From assembly GCA_016765495.1 (NCBI GenBank), contig JAESPV010000017.1:1-35542 (forward strand): a DNA stretch of 35,542 nt, given 5' to 3'. Below the pieces are notes generated by a model. That model was not told where the DNA came from, did no database searches, and saw only the letters and a list, made by a program, of their open reading frames with translations. Of this stretch, positions 7,934-15,026 are shown piece by piece (position 1 is the first letter of the stretch; each line of letters begins with the position of its first letter). This DNA comes from Desulfocapsa sp. (lineage in GTDB: Bacteria; Desulfobacterota; Desulfobulbia; Desulfobulbales; Desulfocapsaceae). Position numbers and translations under genes: made by a program.

Positions 7934-8995
7934 ATGGCTGACAAGAAGATCGACCAAGAGTATAAATTCTCTGACATTATAGCGGATCCTGTCATCAGGA
8001 AACGTTTTTCCAAAATACGGAAATACTTTTTCCTGCGTGAATCCACCTATGATATGAGTAACCGCTGCAACCTTCGCTGTGAGGGGTGTTATTATTATGC
8101 CGGTGACAAACAGTTTGCTGAAGAAAACTTGAACACAGCCGATTGGAAACAGCTCATGACAGGTGAGAAAGAGCGCGGCATCACCTTTGTGGTGCTTGCC
8201 GGCGCTGAACCTGCCTACGTTCCAGATCTCTGTAAAACCTGCTTTGATACTATTCCATTGGGCTGTATTGCAAGTAATGGTTTAATTCCCATAGCCAAAG
8301 AAATCGATTATCGTATTCATCTTTCTGTCTGGGGGAATGATAAGACCAGCCTTGAAATCAGAAAGGCCAAAAACATGCTTGTCCGCCAGATGGAAAACTA
8401 TCAGGGCGACTCAAGAGCTATCTGGGTGTACACATTTACTCCGGTAAATATTGATGAGGCCCGGGAAGTAACGGCAACACTGGCAGCTAATAATCATCAG
8501 ATCACTTTTAATATGTTCTCTTCACCCGTTGGATATGACGGGCATCTTCGCCATACGCCGGAAACACTGGCTCGCACTGGAGCTATTATGGGTGAGCTGC
8601 TTGCTGAATTTCCAGACACCGTTATATTTTCACCCTATAATATCGTGGCACATACCCATGAACGCGGCTTACATGACCTTTTTTCCTGCTCCTATCCACG
8701 CATGAATCCTTCCACTGATGTTGGGCTAGGCAGATCTTTCCGCCAGTACCGGACTGATCTTAAATGGGATCGTGCTGCAGCCTGCTGCGTACCGGATACG
8801 GATTGTGATGATTGTCGTCATTATGCTGCCGGCAGTGCAGTGGTTACGGCAAGAATGTATCGCCATGCAACAAACCCTCTCCACTTTTCAGCCTGGCTCG
8901 ACTATGTGGATACCTACCTTGCTGTATGGGTAAAGGGTTATGAGAAAAGTGCAAATCTCTGCAATGAATTGATTGAACCACCAGTTCATAACTAA
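7934..8995 (+). CDS. Radical SAM enzyme 1 of the lipid-type cluster
   Basis: A 353-residue radical SAM protein. The canonical CX3CX2C (C45, C49, C52 in NRCNLRCEGCYYY) binds the 4Fe-4S cluster that reductively cleaves SAM. The usual GGEP motif appears as AGAEP (about 90-93). The C-terminal region has a second Cys set: C252, then C284-C285-X5-C291-X2-C294, likely binding an auxiliary cluster (SPASM/twitch-like in spirit, but not an obvious SPASM signature). The same layout recurs in the next gene, so the two are ancient duplicates with divergent sequence. It begins 16 bases after the ACP gene. It lacks an N-terminal B12-binding domain, so it is unlikely to be a class B methylase. Substrate unknown; an ACP-bound chain or head group is the natural guess. 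Confidence 0.85.
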   Translation: MADKKIDQEYKFSDIIADPVIRKRFSKIRKYFFLRESTYDMSNRCNLRCEGCYYYAGDKQFAEENLNTADWKQLMTGEKERGITFVVLAGAEPAYVPDLCKTCFDTIPLGCIASNGLIPIAKEIDYRIHLSVWGNDKTSLEIRKAKNMLVRQMENYQGDSRAIWVYTFTPVNIDEAREVTATLAANNHQITFNMFSSPVGYDGHLRHTPETLARTGAIMGELLAEFPDTVIFSPYNIVAHTHERGLHDLFSCSYPRMNPSTDVGLGRSFRQYRTDLKWDRAAACCVPDTDCDDCRHYAAGSAVVTARMYRHATNPLHFSAWLDYVDTYLAVWVKGYEKSANLCNELIEPPVHN

Positions 8996-9020
8996 TCGCA
9001 ACATACTATAAAGTTACACT

Positions 9021-10019
9021 ATGAAAACCGTAAGTTCCCTACTTGATGCTGACTGGTATGAGCGCTACAAGAAAATATCCAGACTCAATATTCGAAGTTC
9101 CATCTATGATGTAACAGATCGCTGTAATCTACGCTGCAAAGGCTGTTTCTTCTTTTCATCCGGTGAACATGAGCGGGCTGCTGAAGAAAACGATGTGAGA
9201 AAATGGCATGATTTTGTAGAAAAAGAGATGGATCGTGGAGTAAATCTTGCCATCCTTATCGGTGGAGAACCCACACTCTGCATGGATAGAATCGAAGCAT
9301 TTTATAAACGCCTTCCCACTTTCTGTGCCACCAATGGTCTTATCAAAGTACCGCGTGACCGCTTCCCGGACATGATGGTTGGCCTCTCCCTTTGGGGTGA
9401 TGCTGAGGATGAGATCACCCTCCGTGGCCAGGATACCTTTACAATAACAAGTAAAAATTATGAAGGCGACCCGCATGCCTATTATCTCTACACTATTACG
9501 CCAAGGCAGTTGGGAAAAACGGAAAAAATTATTAAAAAAATTGAAAGTGTTGGCCTGAAGGTTCACATGCAGCTTCTTTCCAATGACGAGGATGTGAATG
9601 GTTTCTCCTGGAAACCAGAAGAACTGATAGCTATTCGTGCAGAAATGGATGGAATGCTTGATGCCTACCCGAACACTGTGGTCTCATCAAAATATTACCA
9701 CGAAATTATCACCACCGGAAAAATGCTTGATAGAACATTTGGCTGGTCTGAATGTCCGTCAGTAACCATTTTAAGAGACAACCGTAATCCGCAGCCCAAA
9801 CGACTGACCAACTTTATCCGCTGGGCATCGGATCTTAAAACCGTGCACCGGTGCTGCACCTCCGAAACGCGTGACTGCTCCACCTGTAAAGATGGCGCAG
9901 CCCATATGAGCTGGGTTATGGTCAATAAGCGTGCCCATATCAAAACACAAAAAGATTTACAAAATTGGATAGAAGTATATGAGATGTTTGCTAAATTATA
10001 CCAGTTCATCCCCTGGTAA
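9021..10019 (+). CDS. Radical SAM enzyme 2 of the lipid-type cluster
   Basis: A 332-residue paralogue of the preceding radical SAM protein. CX3CX2C is at C35, C39, C42 (DRCNLRCKGCFFF) and a standard GGEP sits at 81-84. The C-terminal Cys arrangement is C245, then C278-C279-X6-C286-X2-C289, mirroring gene 1 with one extra spacer residue. Shared signature phrases include YD(M/V)(S/T)(N/D)RCNLRC, ASNGL/ATNGL and LS(V/L)WG. The ATG at 9021 has no visible Shine-Dalgarno sequence. A paired arrangement suggests two successive steps or a heterodimer. Radical SAM enzymes are oxygen-sensitive, fitting an anaerobic host. What bond is made or broken cannot be told from sequence. Confidence 0.85.
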   Translation: MKTVSSLLDADWYERYKKISRLNIRSSIYDVTDRCNLRCKGCFFFSSGEHERAAEENDVRKWHDFVEKEMDRGVNLAILIGGEPTLCMDRIEAFYKRLPTFCATNGLIKVPRDRFPDMMVGLSLWGDAEDEITLRGQDTFTITSKNYEGDPHAYYLYTITPRQLGKTEKIIKKIESVGLKVHMQLLSNDEDVNGFSWKPEELIAIRAEMDGMLDAYPNTVVSSKYYHEIITTGKMLDRTFGWSECPSVTILRDNRNPQPKRLTNFIRWASDLKTVHRCCTSETRDCSTCKDGAAHMSWVMVNKRAHIKTQKDLQNWIEVYEMFAKLYQFIPW

Positions 10020-10058
10020 TTTTGTGTTTTTGTGTTTTTTGGTTATGAAAAATAGATC

Positions 10059-11315
10059 ATGAAAAACTCCAATCCGGTCATTATTGGCTACGATGCCATT
10101 TCAGCACTGGGTAGCGACCTTCAGCAGCAGTGGCAAGATGCCCTGGCTGGAAAAAGCGGTATTGCCCCTCTCTCCCGCTTTCCCTTAAAAGAAGACTTCC
10201 CCGTTCGCATTGCAGGTCAAGTTCCTGACATTGAAGATAAAAATAAAAAATATTCTTTCCTCAGCGCCAGACATCTGGCCAGTTGGAGTTCGCCGATCTT
10301 TAAGTATGGCATGCTCACCGTTGCCCGGGCTCTTGAACGAAGCGGCCTTGAAATAACACCTGAACTTGCTCCGCGAATTGCTGTAACATACAGTTCTGCC
10401 GTTGGCGGGATCGATGCTGTTTTAAATGCTGACAGACGACTGCAGGCAGAAAACAAACTTCCCCCGCCATACGCAAACCCTAATTCCTGTATCAATATGG
10501 TTGGCGGCAAAATTGCCATCCAGACAGGAGCAAAGGGACCCATTGTAACACCGGTTACTGCATGTGCAACAGGCCTTACATCCATGATCATGGGAGCTAT
10601 GTTTCTGGCGCAGGGACGTGCAGATGTTGCAATCTGCGGAGCTGTTGACTTTGCACTCGTTGAACCCATTGTAGCAGGTTTCTATACCATGAACGGAGTC
10701 TACATTCCAAAGGCCGGACAGGAAGACGAGGCCCCGGAACTTGCCAGCCGTCCCTTTTCCAAAAACAGACGTGGATTTGTTATATCAGAAGGTGCTGGAG
10801 CCGTTATTCTGGCCACCCCTGAATTTGCCAAAAGTCATGGACTCAACTTCAGCACTGAGCTTGCCGGATGGGGAATGACTTCAGACGCCCATCATTTTGT
10901 GGCGCCCTATTTTGAAACCGTCAAACAGTGTATGGCAAATGCCTTGGGTGATGCAGGTATTACGCCCGAAGACGTTGCGGTAATCAATGCTCATGCCGCA
11001 TCCACCCGTGTTGGTGACAAGGTGGAGCATGATGCCATCAGCACACTTTTTGGCAGCAATATGCCACCTGTCACAGCAAACAAATCACTTATCGGACATC
11101 CCATGGGAGCATCGAGTGTAATAGAATCAATCTTTAGTTTTCAGGGTATGCGTGATGGAATACTTCCTCCAACCATCAACTATCAACCTGATCCCGAAAT
11201 TGACATTGACTGTGTTGCAAATAGTAAACGCAAACTTGATCAGGAGTTTGTCTTAAAGAATTCTTTTGGTTTTGGCGGCTGTAACAGCTGTGCTGTTTTC
11301 AAACAAATTAATTAG
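10059..11315 (+). CDS. Beta-ketoacyl-ACP synthase (FabF-like), first of tandem pair
   Basis: A 418-residue thiolase-fold ketosynthase with a complete Cys-His-His triad: C169 (PVTACATGL), H312 (INAHAAST, where most FabF proteins read NAHGTST) and H347 (NKSLIGHPMG). The FGFGG loop near the C-terminus (SFGFGGCNS) is present. It condenses an acyl donor with malonyl-ACP and so extends the chain on the adjacent ACP. The intact Cys argues against a pure chain-length factor. It follows the second radical SAM gene by 39 bases of T-rich sequence (repeats of TTTTTGTG) and has no clear ribosome-binding site. The seven-base gap to the next ketosynthase makes co-translation and heterodimer formation likely. 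The G-to-A change in the NAH motif marks it as a divergent subclass. Confidence 0.92.
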   Translation: MKNSNPVIIGYDAISALGSDLQQQWQDALAGKSGIAPLSRFPLKEDFPVRIAGQVPDIEDKNKKYSFLSARHLASWSSPIFKYGMLTVARALERSGLEITPELAPRIAVTYSSAVGGIDAVLNADRRLQAENKLPPPYANPNSCINMVGGKIAIQTGAKGPIVTPVTACATGLTSMIMGAMFLAQGRADVAICGAVDFALVEPIVAGFYTMNGVYIPKAGQEDEAPELASRPFSKNRRGFVISEGAGAVILATPEFAKSHGLNFSTELAGWGMTSDAHHFVAPYFETVKQCMANALGDAGITPEDVAVINAHAASTRVGDKVEHDAISTLFGSNMPPVTANKSLIGHPMGASSVIESIFSFQGMRDGILPPTINYQPDPEIDIDCVANSKRKLDQEFVLKNSFGFGGCNSCAVFKQIN

Positions 11316-11322
11316 AGTTTTT

Positions 11323-12588
11323 ATGAAAGCACCATTAAACAGAAGAGTCTTTGTCGCCGGATATGCGACGGCTACCCCACTCGGAAATACCTTTGAAAAA
11401 ACCTGGGCAGCAGCAAGCAGAGGTGAAGCTGGATTTCGGCGTGTAACACGCTGCGCAACAACAAGCAGATCCAATGTAGTTGGTGAAATTCCGGATTGGG
11501 ATCCTTCGCAACTCCCCTATGTTGACCGGAAAGAAGCCTCCATATGGAATGCGGCTTATGTTTTCCTCACCATGGAAATGTGTCGACAAGCCCTTCTGAA
11601 CGCAGGTCTTGAAATGACACAGGAAACCGGCCCAAGAACTGCCTGCATGATCGGTTCTGCTCTGAACGGTACGGATTCATATCGAATTGCCATGGATAAC
11701 TATGTCAACCGCGGACCACTCAAGGTGAGTCCCTATCTTCTTCCCAATGTATGCGCCAATCTGCCTGCCGGCAAAGCAGGAATGCTGCTTGGTTTCACAG
11801 GCCCCATTTTTTCCCCGCAGGGAGCCTGCGCCTCCGGTAATCATGCCATTGCCATCGGTTCCCGGATGATACGGGACGGAGATTGTGATTTTGTGCTCGC
11901 AGGTGGCGTGGAAACCTGCATTGTTCCTGAAATTATCCAGGGGTTTTCCAATATGCTGGCCACCATTAAGGTTGGTCCGAAAGATCGTGCCCACGACGAC
12001 CCGACACTTGCATCCCGCCCTTTTAGTCTTGATCGCAAAGGTTTTGTGCTTTCTGAAGGAGCTGGCGTATTACTGCTTGCTGCCGAAGAAAAAATTGAAT
12101 CGTTAGGACTTACAAAAAAAGCAGAAGTTGCAGGGATTGGTTGGACATCCGATGCCAAACATTTCACCCGGCCCAATAAAGAAACCATTGTACGTGCCAT
12201 CCGTGGTGCCATTAATGATGCTGAAATCAACGCACAGGATATTGGAAGCATCAATGCCCACGGCACCTCAACACCAACAGGTGATGCCACAGAAGTTGCC
12301 TGTATGCGCAACGTATTTGGCAAAAAAATCAGCAACATTCCAGTCACAGCAAATAAATCACAAGTTGGCCACAGCCTGGGAGCATCGGCTGCCATTGAAG
12401 CTGCACTTTCCATTGAAGCCATGCAAAACGCCATGGTTCTGCCCACTGTAAACCATATCCACGATCCTGCTTTTGATGATATTGATGTTGTGCCAAATCA
12501 AAGCCGAAAACACTCATACGAGCATGTGCTCTCCAACTCATTTGGCTTTGGCGGCACCAACTGCTGTATTGTCTTCAGGGGAGTGTAA
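11323..12588 (+). CDS. Beta-ketoacyl-ACP synthase (FabF-like), second of tandem pair
   Basis: A 421-residue ketosynthase with C169 (QGACASGNH), H313 (INAHGTSTPTG) and H350 (NKSQVGHSLG), so the catalytic triad is complete. The C-terminal SFGFGGTNCC loop is canonical. The ATG at 11323 is chosen because an upstream in-frame ATG (11266) lies deep inside the previous ketosynthase. Tandem FabF-like proteins occur in aryl-polyene, dialkylresorcinol and ladderane-type clusters, where the pair can form a heterodimer that sets chain length. Here both partners keep the Cys, so either may condense independently. It is followed by the thioesterase gene after 17 bases. Confidence 0.92.
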   Translation: MKAPLNRRVFVAGYATATPLGNTFEKTWAAASRGEAGFRRVTRCATTSRSNVVGEIPDWDPSQLPYVDRKEASIWNAAYVFLTMEMCRQALLNAGLEMTQETGPRTACMIGSALNGTDSYRIAMDNYVNRGPLKVSPYLLPNVCANLPAGKAGMLLGFTGPIFSPQGACASGNHAIAIGSRMIRDGDCDFVLAGGVETCIVPEIIQGFSNMLATIKVGPKDRAHDDPTLASRPFSLDRKGFVLSEGAGVLLLAAEEKIESLGLTKKAEVAGIGWTSDAKHFTRPNKETIVRAIRGAINDAEINAQDIGSINAHGTSTPTGDATEVACMRNVFGKKISNIPVTANKSQVGHSLGASAAIEAALSIEAMQNAMVLPTVNHIHDPAFDDIDVVPNQSRKHSYEHVLSNSFGFGGTNCCIVFRGV

Positions 12589-12605
12589 AAACAACAAAAA
12601 AAACC

Positions 12606-13106
12606 ATGCGCCCAAAACCATTTATCCCAGAATTTCTGACTGATCATCCGGATCATGTTAAAGATGCAAACAGCGGCCTCATCTGGCACCGAAGTCAAAT
12701 GCGTGTCCTGTATGTGGATACGGATCGTTCTCAAGTTGTGTACCACGCCAATTACTTGAAATATTTTGAATTTGGCCGTGCAGAATTAATGCGCGGGGCA
12801 AATTATCCCTACAAGCAGATCGAGGAAAGCGGCTATGTATACCCCATTATCAAGACCGAACTCAACTACTACACACCGCTTTTTTACGATGATCTGATGC
12901 ACATCCATACCCGTCCTTCAAGCATCGAACTTGTAAAATTACAGTTTGATTACATTATCACACGAACCTCGGATGAAGAAATTATCTGTACTGGTTTCAC
13001 CAAACATTGCGCAGTAAACAGTGATGGCATTCCGGTTCAGATTGATGAAAAAACGATTCGGCTCTGGGAGAGTTTTCCAAAGAACAAAAGTAATGACTGT
13101 CCGTAA
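12606..13106 (+). CDS. 4HBT-family acyl-CoA/acyl-ACP thioesterase
   Basis: A 166-residue hot-dog thioesterase of the YbgC/4-hydroxybenzoyl-CoA thioesterase type. The signature YVDTDRSQVVYHANYLKYFEF (about 36-56) contains the catalytic Asp (D40) and the conserved VYHANY. It hydrolyses acyl thioesters and would release the finished chain or a stalled intermediate from the ACP. Compared with YbgC it has about 25 extra N-terminal residues. The ribosome-binding site is weak and distant. It overlaps the following dehydratase gene by 14 bases, so the two are translationally linked. Similar thioesterases (ApeK type) are standard in aryl-polyene clusters. Confidence 0.87.
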   Translation: MRPKPFIPEFLTDHPDHVKDANSGLIWHRSQMRVLYVDTDRSQVVYHANYLKYFEFGRAELMRGANYPYKQIEESGYVYPIIKTELNYYTPLFYDDLMHIHTRPSSIELVKLQFDYIITRTSDEEIICTGFTKHCAVNSDGIPVQIDEKTIRLWESFPKNKSNDCP

Positions 13107-13935
13107 AACTGTCCAGATTCAGGTTCATCCCTGGTTCAAAGATCATTATTTCAATGGGCAATCCATCTTCCCGGCAGTGGAAAGTATGCTTGTGCTGGCT
13201 GGGATTGCTAAAAAAATCAGGCCAGACATTCAAAGAACTGTTATGAGCAGGGCTTTTTTTTCAAAATTTCTTGCCATTCCTGATAATGCGACAGAGTTGT
13301 CGGTTCTGGTTGATATTGATGAGAATGAGAATGAGCTCTGCCTGAAGCTGCTTAGCAGGATTCAGTTGAAAAAAATCAGCCGGATCAAAGAACATGCTGA
13401 AATTCACTTTCCCGTAAAAACACCGGACACACCAGCTCTTCCGCAAATAACGGCGGCCGAAAAGTTTGTCGCCATCAAAGCAAGCCGGATATATGAAGAG
13501 CTCGTCCCCTTTGGCGAAACGTATCGTAGCCTCACAGGAGTACTGAAGATATCAGACAATATGGCCAGTGGAACGCTTCGGGCAGCAAAGCCTGGGACAC
13601 AACACAGGATGGAACCGGAGATAGGCTCTCCATTTCCTTTGGATGGTGCCATGCATGCTGCCTGCGTGCTGGGTCAATGCATCGCTGATTTCGTTCCGTT
13701 TCCCGTTGGTTTTACTGCACGTTTCATCAACAAACCCACCCGGGCGGATAAAGAATACAGCACAACAGTGCTTACCAAATCAATAACGAAGGATGAGTTG
13801 CTATTTGACGTATCCATTTATGATGAAGCAGGGACAGTGTATGAAACGGTCAAAGGACTACGAATGCGAGATGTGAGCAGAGGAGCCGTTAAACCTCCCG
13901 GAGATTTGCCCAGGATAACAACTTCACCATTGTAA
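13093..13935 (+). CDS. PKS-type double hot-dog dehydratase
   Basis: A 280-residue protein. The N-terminal HYFNGQSIFP (H18 to P27) is exactly the HX3GX4P motif of polyketide-synthase DH domains, and D184 in FPLDGAMHAACVLGQ occupies the place of the second catalytic residue. GETYRSLTG (141-149) corresponds to the GY..Gp.F motif. Its length fits a double hot-dog fold. The start at 13093 (MTVRKTV) is preferred over an in-frame ATG 72 bases earlier because it leaves only a short overlap with the thioesterase gene. It is a second, structurally distinct dehydratase beside the ApeI-like one, which suggests that successive dehydrations give a polyene or that each acts on a different chain length. The 3' end overlaps the convergent membrane-protein gene by 47 bases. 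Confidence 0.8.
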   Translation: MTVRKTVQIQVHPWFKDHYFNGQSIFPAVESMLVLAGIAKKIRPDIQRTVMSRAFFSKFLAIPDNATELSVLVDIDENENELCLKLLSRIQLKKISRIKEHAEIHFPVKTPDTPALPQITAAEKFVAIKASRIYEELVPFGETYRSLTGVLKISDNMASGTLRAAKPGTQHRMEPEIGSPFPLDGAMHAACVLGQCIADFVPFPVGFTARFINKPTRADKEYSTTVLTKSITKDELLFDVSIYDEAGTVYETVKGLRMRDVSRGAVKPPGDLPRITTSPL

Positions 13936-14251
13936 CCCGGCACAGCCAGCGAAAAAAGATGACTGTATATTTAGCACCTGAAAAATACATCCCAAGCCCG
14001 AATACAGGATAGGAAATGCCATACACCAGTGGCCCGCCAACAACTGCAAGCAGAGGTTCATTGAATTTAACAGCCAAAATTCCAAGAAATGCAACGGCAG
14101 GCCAACCAAGAAGTGAGCCAAGAATAATCAAAAGGATCCCGGTAATAACCTGTAAAGATAATTTTTCTCTGAAAGCAGAAAGATCCGCCTGCTCCATAAT
14201 GGCACTATGCACAAATCCAATATCAGCAATTTTTTGTATCAACTTTTTCAT
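13889..14251 (-). CDS. Small integral membrane protein, unknown
   Basis: A 120-residue protein with about three hydrophobic segments (around 33-48, 50-75 and 78-100) and a basic C-terminus. I do not recognise a family. AAGGA lies just before the ATG, supporting translation. It is the only leftward gene inside the otherwise rightward cluster, and its 3' end overlaps the dehydratase gene by 47 bases, so antisense interference is possible. Position suggests a role in the membrane stage of the product, but that is inference. It could also be a chance insertion. Confidence 0.6.
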   Translation of the reverse strand: MKKLIQKIADIGFVHSAIMEQADLSAFREKLSLQVITGILLIILGSLLGWPAVAFLGILAVKFNEPLLAVVGGPLVYGISYPVFGLGMYFSGAKYTVIFFRWLCRVTMVKLLSWANLREV

Positions 14252-14301
14252 GAATCCTTACATTCAACTTCACCGTCCTGCCACAGGAGCACAGATCCGC
14301 A

Positions 14302-15024
14302 ATGACAACCGTTTCTGATCCCTGGTCTTTTTTTGACAAAATCTATTGCATATCAATAGATACACGCATTGACAGAAGGACAGAAGCCCAAAAACAGTTT
14401 TCCTCAGCAAATCTCCTTGATAGAGTAGAATTTATACTTGTCAAAAAACATCCTGTCAATCCTGAGCAAGGCATTTTTGAATCCCATATGTACTGCTTAC
14501 AAAGAGGCTTGCAGACAGGCGCCAGGCATATTTTAATCTTTGAAGACGATATTCTCTTTAAAACGTTTCAGCCGGAAATACTCCTCACCGGGGTTCAATT
14601 TCTGGAAAACAGGCAAAACTGGAAGGCATTTTTTCTTGGTGCTATAAGTCGTAAGATTACAACAACGGAAGTCTCGTCTGTGGTTAAAATCCAATACCAA
14701 TGCCTGGCCCATGCATATGCAGTAAACCGCCCTTTTGCCAGACAGCTTGTTCGGGAATCATGGAACAACATTCCCTACGATGATCTGTTGCAAAAACAGT
14801 GTGAAGAGTTTTACGCGCTCTCGCCCATGCTTGCTTTCCAGAGCCAGGCCAGCAGTGATAACAAAACTGTTTTTCTGGATACAATGCGAAGATTTTTTGG
14901 GGGACTGGCTTTTATCCAACGCATGAACGAGATCTATCAAAAGAATAAGGTGTTTATTATTGTATCCCATGGATTGGGCATCATGGGATTGCTTCTGCTT
15001 ATCACTCAATTGAAAAAATACTGA
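14302..15024 (+). CDS. Glycosyltransferase family 25-like protein
   Basis: A 240-residue GT25-type (LPS biosynthesis) glycosyltransferase. YCISIDTRIDRR (15-26) is the family entry motif (usually ..INLd.r.dR), and GIFESHMYCLQRGL followed by ILIFEDDI (78-84) gives the characteristic acidic E81-D82-D83 metal-binding site. The C-terminal 25 residues are a hydrophobic helix ending in Lys, which would anchor it to the inner membrane. AGGAG lies 12 bases before the ATG. It is probably responsible for adding a sugar to the lipid product or to a carrier. The MMPL fusion gene begins two bases after its stop, so expression is coupled. Confidence 0.8.
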   Translation: MTTVSDPWSFFDKIYCISIDTRIDRRTEAQKQFSSANLLDRVEFILVKKHPVNPEQGIFESHMYCLQRGLQTGARHILIFEDDILFKTFQPEILLTGVQFLENRQNWKAFFLGAISRKITTTEVSSVVKIQYQCLAHAYAVNRPFARQLVRESWNNIPYDDLLQKQCEEFYALSPMLAFQSQASSDNKTVFLDTMRRFFGGLAFIQRMNEIYQKNKVFIIVSHGLGIMGLLLLITQLKKY

Positions 15025-15026
15025 CA

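Noticed and set aside
7934..8995. B12-dependent radical SAM methylase or HpnH-type hopanoid enzyme
   Set aside because: No B12-binding domain is present and no squalene/hopene genes are nearby. The C-terminal Cys motif does not match what I recall of either group.
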